A stretch of 64,000 nt of DNA from Geosporobacter ferrireducens (GCF_001750685.1 NZ_CP017269.1:5728635-5792634), one strand, 5' to 3'; shown: positions 1 to 9,056, counted from the stretch's first letter. Notes: generated from the letters alone by a model not told the origin. A program made the numbers and translations.

Positions 1-482
1 AAGACATCCTGGAAGTCGGTACAGCCATCGGTTATTCGGCAATTATTTTCTGCCAGTCTTCTGATGGTGGAAAGGTAACCACCATAGAAAGACGGGCTGA
101 CATGATTGAAAAAGCGCAAACATACATTGCCACAGCAGGTCTAAGCAGCAGCATTAATATCCTACAGGGAAGTGCAGAAGAAGTCCTGCCATCCTTAGAG
201 GGTACGTATGATCTAATTTTTCTAGATGCAGCAAAGGGTCAATATATGGAATTTCTTGCTTCTTGTATTCATCTTCTGAAGCCAGGAGGCGTCCTAATAT
301 CAGACAATGTACTCTATAAAGGGATGGTCGCATCCAATGAATACGTAATACGAAGAAAGAAAACCATTGTCAAAAGAATGCGAACCTATTTAGATTATAT
401 TATGGAAAATCCCAAACTTGTATCGTGCCTGCTGCCTATTGGAGACGGAGTGGCAATCAGTTATAAAAACAAGGAGGCTTAA
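1..482 (+). CDS. trmR: tRNA 5-hydroxyuridine O-methyltransferase, TrmR/YrrM type (5' end outside window)
   Basis: The reading frame is open from base 3, so the gene starts before the window. The visible part begins in the SAM-binding fold (DILEVGTAIGYSA, then IERRADMIEKA) and continues through DLIFLDAAKGQY to PGGVLISDNVLYKG, the pattern of the caffeoyl-CoA O-methyltransferase-like family (methyltransferase_3). In Bacillus subtilis the homologue YrrM/TrmR methylates 5-hydroxyuridine at tRNA position 34 to 5-methoxyuridine. Only 2 bp separate its stop from the next start, and the following U32 protein and uridine kinase repeat the B. subtilis order yrrM-yrrN-yrrO-udk. The tRNA role is inferred from that order; the methyltransferase fold is seen directly. 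Confidence 0.85.
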   Translation, partial: DILEVGTAIGYSAIIFCQSSDGGKVTTIERRADMIEKAQTYIATAGLSSSINILQGSAEEVLPSLEGTYDLIFLDAAKGQYMEFLASCIHLLKPGGVLISDNVLYKGMVASNEYVIRRKKTIVKRMRTYLDYIMENPKLVSCLLPIGDGVAISYKNKEA

Positions 483-484
483 CC

Positions 485-1726
485 GTGGATAAAGTAGAAC
501 TATTAGCACCAGCAGGAGATCTTGAAAGATTAAAAATGGCAATCATCTATGGTGCCGATGCAGTATATATTGGCGGACAGCAATTCGGACTGCGGGCAAG
601 TGCGCGAAACTTTTCTTTTGAAGATATGGAAAAGGGAATTGAATTCGCCCATGAACGGGGGAAAAAAGTTTATGTAACATTAAATATCATACCTCATAAT
701 GAAGATCTTCAAGAACTTCCAGCATATTTGCAGAAATTATCTGCGATGAAAATCGATGCCCTCATCTTGTCTGATCCGGGTACCTTGATGTACGTGCAGG
801 AACACGCACCAAACCTGGAAATACATTTGAGTACCCAGGCAAATAATACCAATTACATGAGTGCAGTTTTCTGGCATAAGCAGGGTATCAAGCGCGTCAT
901 ATTGGCGAGGGAATTATCCTTAGAAGAAATAAAAGAGATTCATGATAAAATTCCTCAAGATCTAGAACTTGAGGCCTTTGTTCATGGCGCCATGTGCATT
1001 TCCTATTCAGGAAGATGTCTTCTCAGCAACTACATGGCCAATCGCGATGCAAACCGCGGCGAGTGTGCGCACCCCTGCCGCTGGAAGTATTATTTAGTGG
1101 AGGAAAAGAGACCAGGAGAGTATTTTCCGGTCGTAGAAGATGAAAAGGGAACTTATTTTTATAACTCTAAGGACCTCTGTATGATCGAACATATACCTGA
1201 ATTGATTCAATCTGGACTTTCCAGTTTAAAGATTGAGGGAAGAATGAAAAGTGTCTACTATGTAGCAACCATTGTAGGTGCCTATCGTCGTGCGCTTGAC
1301 ACATACTATCAAATAGGAGATGCTTATGTGTATAAACCTGAGTGGCTGGAAGAAATAAAAAAAGCCAGTCATCGTGATTTTACCACTGGTTTCTACTTCA
1401 ACAAGCCTGATGAAAATGAGCAGGTTTACGAAAACAGCTCCTATATTCGAGAATATGACTTTGTTGGACTGGTTCTCGATTACGATCCTGAAACCAGGAT
1501 TGCCACCATAGAGCAACGCAATCGTATCTTTCAAGGAGACGTCATTGAAGTGATCGGGCCGGATATTGATATGTTTACGCAGACAGTAGACAAGCTCTGG
1601 AATAATAAAGATGAAGAAATTGAAGTTGCACCTCACCCTCAACAGATCATCAAGGTACAGATGGCCCAGCCAGTAGGCCAATATTATATATTAAGAAAAG
1701 ATAGGAAGGATGATTCTGTTGAGTAA
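485..1726 (+). CDS. trhP: U32-family tRNA uridine hydroxylation protein (TrhP/YrrO type)
   Basis: A 413-residue U32 'peptidase' family protein. The N-terminus reads ELLAPAGDLERLKMAIIYGADAVYIGG, typical of the family. A cysteine cluster around residues 170-200 (GAMCISYSGRCLLSNYM, then RGECAHPCRWKYYL) fits iron-sulfur ligation, and a C-terminal beta domain (FVGLVLDYDPETRIATIEQR) matches the U32 collagenase-like C-terminal domain. Homologues (YegQ/TrhP in E. coli, YrrN/YrrO in B. subtilis) perform prephenate-dependent hydroxylation of tRNA U34, and the methyltransferase encoded just upstream would complete mo5U. B. subtilis has two adjacent U32 genes; only one is present here. The start is GTG at 485. 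Its stop lies a few bases inside the uridine kinase gene, so translation is probably coupled. Confidence 0.85.
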   Translation: MDKVELLAPAGDLERLKMAIIYGADAVYIGGQQFGLRASARNFSFEDMEKGIEFAHERGKKVYVTLNIIPHNEDLQELPAYLQKLSAMKIDALILSDPGTLMYVQEHAPNLEIHLSTQANNTNYMSAVFWHKQGIKRVILARELSLEEIKEIHDKIPQDLELEAFVHGAMCISYSGRCLLSNYMANRDANRGECAHPCRWKYYLVEEKRPGEYFPVVEDEKGTYFYNSKDLCMIEHIPELIQSGLSSLKIEGRMKSVYYVATIVGAYRRALDTYYQIGDAYVYKPEWLEEIKKASHRDFTTGFYFNKPDENEQVYENSSYIREYDFVGLVLDYDPETRIATIEQRNRIFQGDVIEVIGPDIDMFTQTVDKLWNNKDEEIEVAPHPQQIIKVQMAQPVGQYYILRKDRKDDSVE

Positions 1727-2369
1727 ACCAATATTAATCGGTATTACCGGTGGAACCGGTTCTGGTAAAAGCACCGTGGCAAAGTCAATTTTTGAAAGCC
1801 TCCCTGAAAAAAATATTACCATTATAGAGCAGGACTCATACTATAAGGACCAAAGTCATTTAACCTTTGAAGAACGTATTTGTACCAACTATGATCATCC
1901 TTTGGCTTTTGATACGGATTTACTGTTGGCCCATCTAAAAGATCTGCTGAATTTTCTGCCAATTCATAAGCCAAAATATAATTTTTCCATACATACCAGG
2001 GAAAAAGAAACGATTTTGGTTCACCCAAGGGATATTATTATCCTGGAAGGGATCATGATTTTGGAGGATGAACGGCTGAGAGACCTAATGGACATCAAAA
2101 TTTTTGTAGATACCGATGCAGATGTGCGAATCGTCCGAAGAATCAAAAGAGATATTCATGAAAGAAATAGAACCTTGGATTCTGTCATTGAGCAATACTT
2201 TAACACTGTACGCCCAGCCCATCTTCAATTTATTGAACCCTATAAGCGGTATGCCGATGTGATTATTCCAGAGGGAGGATATAACAAAGTAGCCATCGAC
2301 ATCATGGTGGCAAAAGTACGCTCGATTATTTATGAAAAGCAAAACGGAAAAGAACTAAAAATACTATAA
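1719..2369 (+). CDS. udk: Uridine kinase
   Basis: Phosphorylates uridine and cytidine in pyrimidine salvage. The P-loop GGTGSGKST lies near the N-terminus, followed by EQDSYYKD, YDHPLAFD and ILEGIMIL, the usual uridine kinase pattern; about 216 residues is normal length. An in-frame ATG at 1710 touches the ribosome-binding site AGGAAGG (1703-1709), so the TTG at 1719, with about 9 bp spacing, is the better start. The gene overlaps the end of the U32 gene by 8 bp and is followed by an intrinsic terminator at 2375-2430, closing the operon. Confidence 0.9.
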   Translation: MSKPILIGITGGTGSGKSTVAKSIFESLPEKNITIIEQDSYYKDQSHLTFEERICTNYDHPLAFDTDLLLAHLKDLLNFLPIHKPKYNFSIHTREKETILVHPRDIIILEGIMILEDERLRDLMDIKIFVDTDADVRIVRRIKRDIHERNRTLDSVIEQYFNTVRPAHLQFIEPYKRYADVIIPEGGYNKVAIDIMVAKVRSIIYEKQNGKELKIL

Positions 2370-2374
2370 TGTAT

Positions 2375-2430
2375 ACACCTTTTCAGAATAGGAGATAATG
2401 AAAATATTCCATTTTGAGAAGGTGTTTTTT
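2375..2430 (+). terminator. Intrinsic terminator whose 3' arm holds the next gene's Shine-Dalgarno
   Basis: The arms at 2375-2389 (ACACCTTTTCAGAAT) and 2411-2425 (ATTTTGAGAAGGTGT) pair with only G-U type mismatches and run into six T residues. The 3' arm contains GAGAAGGTG, the only plausible ribosome-binding site for the TTG start at 2432. Read-through RNA from udk would therefore hide that site. Confidence 0.75.
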
Positions 2431-2431
2431 A

Positions 2432-4150
2432 TTGAGAACAAGAGTAGAAAGAAAAAGAAACGAAAGAGCAGCTGTCATCATTGCAGATGAAAACAGAAAA
2501 AGACTATTCTCTTTGGGAATTATCATTACACTAATATTAAGCATGCTGATCAGTCGTTTGGCATATATCCAAGTACTTAGAAGAGATGATTTTTATCAAA
2601 AAGCCACCAATCAATGGTTTAAAGAAATCCCAATCGGCGTAGCACGTGGTAAAATTTTTGACCGTAATATGAAGCCTCTAACAAATAAGCAAAAAACACA
2701 ATATCTTGTAATATTTCCTGAACTTTTTCAAAAAACAGAACAAAATTTAGAGATTATAGCCAAACTTACAGGGGTAAAAACTTATATGCTAAGATACGAG
2801 AAAATCACTGGCTTACGTCCTGTTCAATTGAAAGTTCTCGACGATCAGGTATCCTTATTGAAAAAAGCCGTGGGAATTAGAGGCGTATATCCTGTAGAAG
2901 CAGAGGATCGATATGCAGAAACCGGTTTGGCATCTCATATTATCGGCTATATTAATAAGATTGATAATACGGGGCATCAGGGATTAGAAAAAAACTTTGA
3001 TGAAGTTCTAAAAGAAAACCAAGACTTTAAAATTGGAGCCATCGTAGATGCGCAAAAAAGAATGATTCCTGGATTAGGATATAAAATTATCCAAGAAAAC
3101 ACTCCAGATAAACGGAAGAGTATTGTCACTACTTTAGATGCCGCCATACAGCAGATCGCCGAAGAAGAATTTGACCGTTCTCATCACAAGGGCAGCGTTG
3201 TTGTATTAGATATTCAAAGCGGTGATGTAATTGCCATGGTCAGCAGACCGAACTACAATCAGGATGATGTAGCAGCATCGCTTAACAGTAATAATCTGGA
3301 GCTCTTTAACCGTGCAATACAGATTCCCTATCCACCAGGCTCTGTTTTTAAAATGGTAGTAGCTGCAGCAGCTTTAGAGAATCATTTAATCTCCTTAAGT
3401 GATACTTTTTTTTGCAGTGGTGCTGAAGAAATCGGAGATGTCGTCATCCGATGCTCCAGCTATGAGAGAGGCGGACACGGACAAATCAATCTGGAAAATG
3501 CATTTTCTCTATCCTGCAATTCCTATTTTATCCAATTGGGACGGCTGGTAGGTGGAAAAGAAATACTGTCCATGGCAGAAAAAATGGGTTTGGGCCATAA
3601 AACAGGTATCGAACTTCCCGAAGAGATTGCAGGAACCTTACCCGATGGTGATTATATCAAAGGCGCCGGAATCGGAAATATCTCTATCGGTCAAGGGACA
3701 TTAGAAGTTACCCCTTTGCAAATCGCCAGACTAACCGCCATAATTGCCAATGATGGTGTTGATAATGGTGTACACCTGATCCGCCATATTGTCGATGAAT
3801 ATGGAAATATCCTTGAAGATTACAGCAAAACCAATGCACAACGCGTGTTATCCCCAGATACTGCGACGCAGCTTCAGCATATGATGCAGAAAGTTGTAGC
3901 TGAGGGTACTGCAAGAAATAGTGATATGACTGCTGCTATTGATGCCGCGGGAAAAACAGGATCTGCAGAAGCGGTCTCCGATAGAAAGAATACCGTCCAT
4001 GCTTGGTTTACCGGTTATTTCCCATCGAAAAATCCAAGGTACGCTATCACAGTGGTTGTAGAAGACGGCGGATCTGGCGGCAGAATCGCTGCACCAACCT
4101 TTAAAAATATAGCCCGTAGAATTAATATTTTGGAAAATGAAAGCAATTAA
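2432..4150 (+). CDS. Class B penicillin-binding protein (PBP2/SpoVD/FtsI-like transpeptidase)
   Basis: A peptidoglycan D,D-transpeptidase of about 572 residues. A basic N-terminus is followed by one membrane anchor (LFSLGIIITLILSMLISRLAYI), a dimerisation region (IPIGVARGKIFDRN), and a penicillin-binding domain with all three catalytic motifs: SVFK near residue 304, SCN near 360 and KTGS near 507. It stands between the udk operon and sigK; together with the absence of PASTA domains this fits an elongation- or sporulation-type PBP2 rather than canonical FtsI, but the subtype cannot be fixed from sequence alone. The start chosen is TTG at 2432, 9 bp after GAGAAGGTG; the upstream TTG at 2414 has no ribosome-binding site. 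Confidence 0.88.
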   Translation: MRTRVERKRNERAAVIIADENRKRLFSLGIIITLILSMLISRLAYIQVLRRDDFYQKATNQWFKEIPIGVARGKIFDRNMKPLTNKQKTQYLVIFPELFQKTEQNLEIIAKLTGVKTYMLRYEKITGLRPVQLKVLDDQVSLLKKAVGIRGVYPVEAEDRYAETGLASHIIGYINKIDNTGHQGLEKNFDEVLKENQDFKIGAIVDAQKRMIPGLGYKIIQENTPDKRKSIVTTLDAAIQQIAEEEFDRSHHKGSVVVLDIQSGDVIAMVSRPNYNQDDVAASLNSNNLELFNRAIQIPYPPGSVFKMVVAAAALENHLISLSDTFFCSGAEEIGDVVIRCSSYERGGHGQINLENAFSLSCNSYFIQLGRLVGGKEILSMAEKMGLGHKTGIELPEEIAGTLPDGDYIKGAGIGNISIGQGTLEVTPLQIARLTAIIANDGVDNGVHLIRHIVDEYGNILEDYSKTNAQRVLSPDTATQLQHMMQKVVAEGTARNSDMTAAIDAAGKTGSAEAVSDRKNTVHAWFTGYFPSKNPRYAITVVVEDGGSGGRIAAPTFKNIARRINILENESN

Positions 4151-4228
4151 CGAGATTATGACATGCACACTTTTGTCATACGCCGCATATTATTTAAGAT
4201 GACCAATAATAAGGAGGGGGACAGCTTC

Positions 4229-4570
4229 ATGTGGACGACCTTTTTTACACTTTCAGCAGTATTGGCCAAACCGGTATTCACTCTAGTTTCCTATGTATCT
4301 AGCAATACCTCTTTTCCAAAACCTTTAACACAGGAAGAAGAAAACCATTATCTAGAAAAATATGAGCAAGGTGATGAAGAAGCAAAAAATATTCTGGTAG
4401 AGCGAAATTTACGGCTCGTGGCCCATATTGTAAAGAAATATCATAATACGGGTAAAGAAGTAGATGATTTGATTTCTATTGGAACCATTGGGTTAATTAA
4501 GGCCATCATTACCTTTGATAGAAACAAAGGAACCAGGTTAGCAACCTATGCTGCAAGGTGCATTGAGAAT
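4229..4570 (+). CDS. sigK: Sigma-K, N-terminal half (interrupted by skin element)
   Basis: First 114 codons of the late mother-cell sporulation sigma factor. They include sigma region 2: RNLRLVAHIVKKYH, then DLISIGTIGLIKA and ATYAARCIEN. The start is ATG 4229 after AAGGAGGGGG; the hydrophobic pro-sequence (TTFFTLSAVLAKPVF) is what SpoIVFB-type cleavage removes in pro-SigK. Homology stops after codon 114 (AAT, ending 4570); downstream the frame runs into sequence antisense to the recombinase gene until a stop at 4705. Joining base 4570 to base 11726 keeps the frame and gives a 242-residue protein, the normal SigK length. The unexcised product would be an inactive fragment. Confidence 0.93.
4567..4570 (+). 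repeat. Left attachment core of the skin-type element
   Basis: GAAT here (context TTGAGAATCC) is shared with 11722-11725 (context CGGGAATGAA). It is the only short identity that allows in-frame joining of the two sigK halves. The deduced circle junction reads AACGG-GAAT-CCGATT, an imperfect dyad centred on the core, as expected for a serine recombinase site. The exact dinucleotide of exchange cannot be fixed within GAAT. Confidence 0.75.
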
Positions 4571-4593
4571 CCGATTTTCACACCACTGCAGCA

Positions 4594-6222
4594 TTATTTT
4601 TTTAATATGATTTCTATAGATCCATTTTCCCAAAATATCTTCTCAATAACGCTTTCTGCAAATTCTCTTTTTTCATCCAAAGCTTCTAAACTATTGACGA
4701 CATGATGAATATCAGAAAAACTTTCTTTAATGTCTTTCAATGTGGCAGGCGAGAGTTCAAATTTGTCTATTTGTTTGTGTATATATCTATTTTCCAGTTC
4801 TTTTTCCAAAGCAATAATTTCACGGTCCAGCTCCTCAATTCTTTCGCTGACATGCTTTGCAGCTGCATTGGAAATGCTTTTTTCCAATTTAAACAACAGC
4901 TGTCGAATCTTTTTTCGATTCTTTTCAATCTGTTTTACCTGCGTTTCCTCTAAAGGAGTTGCCGTGTTTCTATTTTTCAAGTACTTTTTACCTGTCACAT
5001 CCAGCACTTTGCTGACCTTATCCGGAGCAGGAGCAATTTGGGTCAATGAATCCAATACCATTTGATCCAAAATATCTCCGCGAATATTTTTATTATTACA
5101 GTGAAATCCTCCAGACAGCTCCTTTTGCTGACAAACGTAGTAATAGAAGCGAACGCCTGTTTTTTTACTTTTTTGTCCGTATTTGATGATCATCGGCGAT
5201 AAGCAGTATTTACACCGAAGTAAACCGGAGAGAAGGGCAGTGCTGCTTTTTTTCCAAGGGATACCCGGTTTGCTGCTATCTTTTAGCAACGCTTGCACCG
5301 TAAGCCAATCCGAAGCTGCGATAATTCCTTCGTGATCTCCTACAGCCACAATCCAATGTTCAGGATTATTGGTTCCTGCTTCTTTTCTGACAATCTTCTT
5401 ATTCTTATTATAGGTGAGTAGTCCGCGAATCCCATCAAAGGCTTCCAGAGGAGAGGCAATATCTGCATGAAGATCCTTAAAATAAACATAAACTCTGCTG
5501 TCTGCTTTAACATAAACAGGATTTGTTAAAATCGACCGTATGGTTTGCTTTTGGAAGCGTGCGTCGTTTTTTGTTCGTATTCCTTGAATCAGCAGATATT
5601 TTTCAACCTGACTTAAGGATTTTTCCTTTAAATAATAACTATATATTTTTTCAATGATCTCTAACTCTTCAGGAATACCTTCTAAAATGTACTTTGTCTT
5701 TACTTTTCCATGGTCATCCTTATATCGGACATCCTTTGAAGCATATCCGGTAGGGGTAATACCGCCAAGCCACCTGCCAGTCTTAGCTAGCTGTATCATG
5801 TTGTCCTTAACCCGCTGCTGCAGCATTTCTCTTTCCAACTGGGCAAAGGTAGCAGCAATATGTACCATTGCTCTTCCTAAGGGTGTCGTAGTATCAAAAT
5901 TTTCCGTAATCGAGATAAAATCAATACCTTTTCCGTTTGTTTTCTCTATAAACTCCATTATGTCCAGCATTTTCCTTGAAATGCGATCCAATTTATAGAA
6001 AATAACGTGCTGTATTTTTCCCTGGTCAATGTCTTTTAATAGTTTTTGAAAACCCGGTCTGTTTTTGTTTTGGCCTGAAAAACCCTCATCAAAATATACT
6101 ACCGTGTCCCAACCCTTCGAAGCAGCGTATTCCATACATGCATCTATTTGATTCTTAACGGATTCACCTTTGCCTGTAAACAAAGATTTTCGACTATAAA
6201 TACCTGCTATACTCAACGCCAT
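4594..6222 (-). CDS. spoIVCA: Large serine recombinase of the skin element (SpoIVCA-like)
   Basis: A 542-residue site-specific recombinase that would excise the intervening DNA from sigK. The N-terminal resolvase domain begins IAGIYSRKS, with Ser10 the probable nucleophile, and continues with DEGFSGQNKNRPGF and KLDRISRK. It is followed by a recombinase domain (ITPTGYASKDVRY), a zinc-ribbon region (CKYCLSPM, later CQQKELSGGFHC) and a C-terminal coiled-coil (residues about 430-490). Its stop lies 24 bp inside the left junction. It is divergent from the cargo genes that follow and has a short A/T-rich upstream region (6223-6335). A mother-cell promoter would be expected but was not identified with confidence. 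Confidence 0.92.
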   Translation of the reverse strand: MALSIAGIYSRKSLFTGKGESVKNQIDACMEYAASKGWDTVVYFDEGFSGQNKNRPGFQKLLKDIDQGKIQHVIFYKLDRISRKMLDIMEFIEKTNGKGIDFISITENFDTTTPLGRAMVHIAATFAQLEREMLQQRVKDNMIQLAKTGRWLGGITPTGYASKDVRYKDDHGKVKTKYILEGIPEELEIIEKIYSYYLKEKSLSQVEKYLLIQGIRTKNDARFQKQTIRSILTNPVYVKADSRVYVYFKDLHADIASPLEAFDGIRGLLTYNKNKKIVRKEAGTNNPEHWIVAVGDHEGIIAASDWLTVQALLKDSSKPGIPWKKSSTALLSGLLRCKYCLSPMIIKYGQKSKKTGVRFYYYVCQQKELSGGFHCNNKNIRGDILDQMVLDSLTQIAPAPDKVSKVLDVTGKKYLKNRNTATPLEETQVKQIEKNRKKIRQLLFKLEKSISNAAAKHVSERIEELDREIIALEKELENRYIHKQIDKFELSPATLKDIKESFSDIHHVVNSLEALDEKREFAESVIEKIFWENGSIEIILKK

Positions 6223-6335
6223 CCCCCCTTATAATCATATATATCTATATAACTCAGAAATATTATTAAATATCATAAGACAAATTCCAGTGAACATAAG
6301 AATATAATATCTTCTGAATGAAAAGGTGAGGCAGG

Positions 6336-6569
6336 ATGCCCAAACAGGTTCAGCACATAGAAGTATCCATACAAGGAAATGAAAATATAGAGAAAATACA
6401 AGACTTAATGACGGATTGGACAACTGAAAAATACAGGCAGTTATTAGAGGCTTTGAATAAAGGGAAACTTCCAGCAATTCTTTTTAAACTGCTGGAGGAA
6501 GATACGTTCAGAGAAACCTTCGGAAAAACAAAACAGGAATTAGAACATTTAAAAATCAATTTGTTCTAA
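6336..6569 (+). CDS. Hypothetical 77-residue protein in skin element
   Basis: Starts with ATG after AAAAGGTGAGGCAGG and encodes a small charged, probably helical protein (MPKQVQHIEVSIQGNEN, ending KTKQELEHLKINLF). No family recognised. It is divergently transcribed from the recombinase gene across a 113-bp A/T-rich gap that must hold both promoters, and converges with the DUF2500 gene. Its size and position beside the recombinase make a recombination directionality factor or small regulator thinkable, but nothing in the sequence proves it. Confidence 0.6.
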   Translation: MPKQVQHIEVSIQGNENIEKIQDLMTDWTTEKYRQLLEALNKGKLPAILFKLLEEDTFRETFGKTKQELEHLKINLF

Positions 6570-6580
6570 TTCCCGAATTT

Positions 6581-6973
6581 TTACTCTTCAGATCCTTTTT
6601 TCCTATCAAAACTATGAAAACGGGTACCTTGGAAAGTAAGCTTTCCCACATCTCCCTCTGCCAGCATGCCATATTCCTGCGCAGATACACGAAATTCCAT
6701 ACGGTCACCGCTTTCCACCTCAAATGTAGCATAGTAGGAGGTGGACGTACTATGATGCGCATGATTTCCATGATTATGTGTACTGTGAGAGGTATGAGAT
6801 CGTTTAGCAACAACTGCAGAAGGTACGGAAAGTACCGGCTGCTGGTTGTTGTTATGCCATTCTTTAATTCCCCGGACAGCGGTAAATACAACCATTCCCA
6901 AAACGAAAATGAAAAAAATTGGAAATAAATTAAACATAAAATCAAAACCGTCAAAACCACCAAACTGATTCAA
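6581..6973 (-). CDS. DUF2500-like membrane-anchored protein
   Basis: A 130-residue protein with an N-terminal hydrophobic segment (FMFNLFPIFFIFVLGMVVF), a low-complexity His/Ser-rich linker (SHTSHSTHNHGNHAHHSTST, residues about 58-77), and a small beta domain (YYATFEVESGDRMEFRVSAQEYGMLAEGDVG). That layout matches DUF2500 proteins of Firmicutes, whose function is unknown. The linker could bind metal, but this is a guess. ATG start on the minus strand; transcribed alone between two unrelated genes of the skin element. Confidence 0.7.
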   Translation of the reverse strand: MNQFGGFDGFDFMFNLFPIFFIFVLGMVVFTAVRGIKEWHNNNQQPVLSVPSAVVAKRSHTSHSTHNHGNHAHHSTSTSYYATFEVESGDRMEFRVSAQEYGMLAEGDVGKLTFQGTRFHSFDRKKGSEE

Positions 6974-7020
6974 GATGATCCCCCCTAGATCTTAACTATG
7001 ATCATAACTAGATGATATTG

Positions 7021-7695
7021 CTATTTTTTGCTTAGTTCTATTCTATATCGATCCATAACCTCACTAAATATATCTGCAGTACTCGGTGGCGTATAAGTAA
7101 TTGCATTTGCGCCTGCATCGATGGTTTCCTGAATAGAGCTATCTGTTGGGCCTCCGGTTGCAATGATTGGAAATTCAGGATAGCTGCTTCGAATCATTCT
7201 TACGATCTTGGCAGTACTTGCACCCCCAGACACATTGAAAATAGAAGCCCCGGCCTTGATTCTTCCGTCTATGTCTTCATTATCCGACACAACTGTTACT
7301 GCAATCGGAATGTCTATGCGCTGCTTCATTTCACAGATTACTTCATTGGCGGTAGGCGCGTTTAGTACCACACCAATAGCCCCTTGAAACTCTGCATGAA
7401 GTGCCACATTGATAGAACGCTGTCCAGTGGTTAGTCCGCCGCCGACACCACAAAAAACGGGTACGGGAGCAACCTCCATAATCGCTTGCGTGATAGCGGG
7501 TTGTGGGGTAAAAGGGTAAACTGCTATGATTGCGTCTGCATTTGTATTTTTAATGATTGCTACATCTGTGGAAAACAACAATGACTTTATCCTTTTTCCC
7601 AGAATTTTGATACCACTGGCTTTATAAATCGATTGAGGCACTTCAATAATTTTTTTTCGTAGTTCTGTTTTTATTTCAGGAACAAATTTTTCCAT
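7021..7695 (-). CDS. TIM-barrel family protein, function unknown
   Basis: A 224-residue protein with alternating beta/alpha pattern: DAIIAVYPFTPQPAITQ, VPVFCGVGGGLTTGQRS, FQGAIGVVLNAPTANEV, IPIAVTVVSD, GASIFNVSGGAST, FPIIATGGPTDSSIQE, GANAITYTPPS. The repeating strands ending in small residues and the late IIATGGP phosphate-binding-type loop suggest a (beta/alpha)8 barrel of the HisA/TrpF/nitronate-monooxygenase type; clostridial homologues are usually labelled simply 'hydrolase'. The substrate cannot be read from the sequence. It has its own ribosome-binding site (AGGGAGGTGAAAGG on the minus strand) and no operon partner. Confidence 0.6.
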   Translation of the reverse strand: MEKFVPEIKTELRKKIIEVPQSIYKASGIKILGKRIKSLLFSTDVAIIKNTNADAIIAVYPFTPQPAITQAIMEVAPVPVFCGVGGGLTTGQRSINVALHAEFQGAIGVVLNAPTANEVICEMKQRIDIPIAVTVVSDNEDIDGRIKAGASIFNVSGGASTAKIVRMIRSSYPEFPIIATGGPTDSSIQETIDAGANAITYTPPSTADIFSEVMDRYRIELSKK

Positions 7696-7931
7696 CCTTT
7701 CACCTCCCTAAGGTTATGGAAACATATACTTCATTTTAACAAAAATTTACTACAAAATAAACTACTTGATGTACTATATTATTATACACCTGTATCATCA
7801 AAAGATGGTAAAATCTCTAATTAGCTTGGTAATTAAAACAAAGTGTTGAATCCTGAATGAGTTTAAGATAAACTAATCATAGGGCATACTGAAATATATA
7901 GGCGTACACATACCCTAGACTTGGAGGAATT

Positions 7932-9038
7932 ATGTTTAAATTTGACAATAGACTCATACGAAAGTTAGACTTTGGTTTAATTGCAGTATTATTGATTATC
8001 TGCGTTTTTGGTGTAATCGTTATTGGCAGTGCGACGCAAAGCCTTGAAAGCACAAGATATATAAGAACCCAGATTATATCGATAGTAATGGGATTCATTG
8101 CTATCATCATCCTACTGTTAATTGACTATAATTTTTTTGCCAAGCTTTATATTCCCATCTATATCTTTTGCAATGCGCTGCTCATGGCAGTACTTTTATT
8201 TGGTGCCGGAAAAGACACCTGGGGTGCAAATCGATGGATCCGAATCGGAGGAGTCCAGTTCCAGCCTTCAGATTTCGTAAAAATAGGTATCATTATTTGT
8301 TTGGCAAAGCTGGTATCTGATAAAAAGGACTCTATCCATGAACTGTCAACGCTTATAAAAATAGTAGGGTTTGCAGCTGTACCAATGGTACTGATTCTGG
8401 CGCAGCCGGATCTGGGAACCACGTTGACCTTTGCAGCATTTACCTTTGGGATTCTTTTTGTGGCGGGACTCCGTTATAAGCATATCTTGGTAACCGCTCT
8501 AGTCGGTATACTCAGCATGCCCTTTGCCTGGATGGGACTAAAAGATTATCAGAAGACCAGGATACTGGTATTTTTAAATCCTGAGATGGACCCTATGGGA
8601 AAGGGCTATCACGTTATCCAATCAAAGCTGACCATAGGATCAGGCAGACTTTTTGGCAGAGGCTTGTTCAAAGGGGTGCAAACCCAACTGGGTTTCCTTC
8701 CTGAAAAACATACAGACTTTATCTTTTCTGTTTTATCAGAGGAACTAGGATTACTAGGCGCACTTTTTCTATTAATTATGTATAGCATTTTATTGTTTAA
8801 ATGCGTTAATATTGCCCGCAGGGCAAAGGATGATTTCGGTACCTACTTAGTTACAGGAGCCACTTTTATGTTAGCTTTCCACATCATTGCAAACATTGCC
8901 ATGACTATAGGATTGATGCCTGTAACGGGTAAACCCTTACCCTTTGTAAGTTATGGAGGAACCTTCATGCTGTCCAACATGATTTGCATCGGCTTAATCC
9001 TGAATGTCAGCATGCGTAGGGATAAAATAAATTTCTAG
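7932..9038 (+). CDS. rodA: RodA/FtsW-family SEDS peptidoglycan polymerase
   Basis: 368 residues with about ten membrane segments. The SEDS signature is intact: QPSDFVKIGI near residue 116, PEKHTDFIFSVLSEELG near 257, and GKPLPFVSYGGTFMLSN near 334. SEDS proteins polymerise glycan strands from lipid II, working with a class B PBP; one is encoded just outside the element at 2432-4150. Start ATG at 7932 after GGAGG. The ending VTGKPLPFVSYGG favours RodA over SpoVE/FtsW, but the choice is not certain. Finding it as cargo of an element lost from the mother cell is unusual; it may be a second, dispensable SEDS copy. Confidence 0.85.
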   Translation: MFKFDNRLIRKLDFGLIAVLLIICVFGVIVIGSATQSLESTRYIRTQIISIVMGFIAIIILLLIDYNFFAKLYIPIYIFCNALLMAVLLFGAGKDTWGANRWIRIGGVQFQPSDFVKIGIIICLAKLVSDKKDSIHELSTLIKIVGFAAVPMVLILAQPDLGTTLTFAAFTFGILFVAGLRYKHILVTALVGILSMPFAWMGLKDYQKTRILVFLNPEMDPMGKGYHVIQSKLTIGSGRLFGRGLFKGVQTQLGFLPEKHTDFIFSVLSEELGLLGALFLLIMYSILLFKCVNIARRAKDDFGTYLVTGATFMLAFHIIANIAMTIGLMPVTGKPLPFVSYGGTFMLSNMICIGLILNVSMRRDKINF

Positions 9039-9056
9039 ATATATTATTTACGATCA

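Noticed and set aside
1226..1681. Minus-strand ORF of 151 codons inside the U32 gene
   Set aside because: Fully antisense to a well-conserved protein, with no ribosome-binding site and no protein-like motif.
4151..4228. SigE-type mother-cell promoter for sigK
   Set aside because: GTCATACGC and GCATATTAT resemble a sigma-E -10, but no convincing -35 at the right distance.
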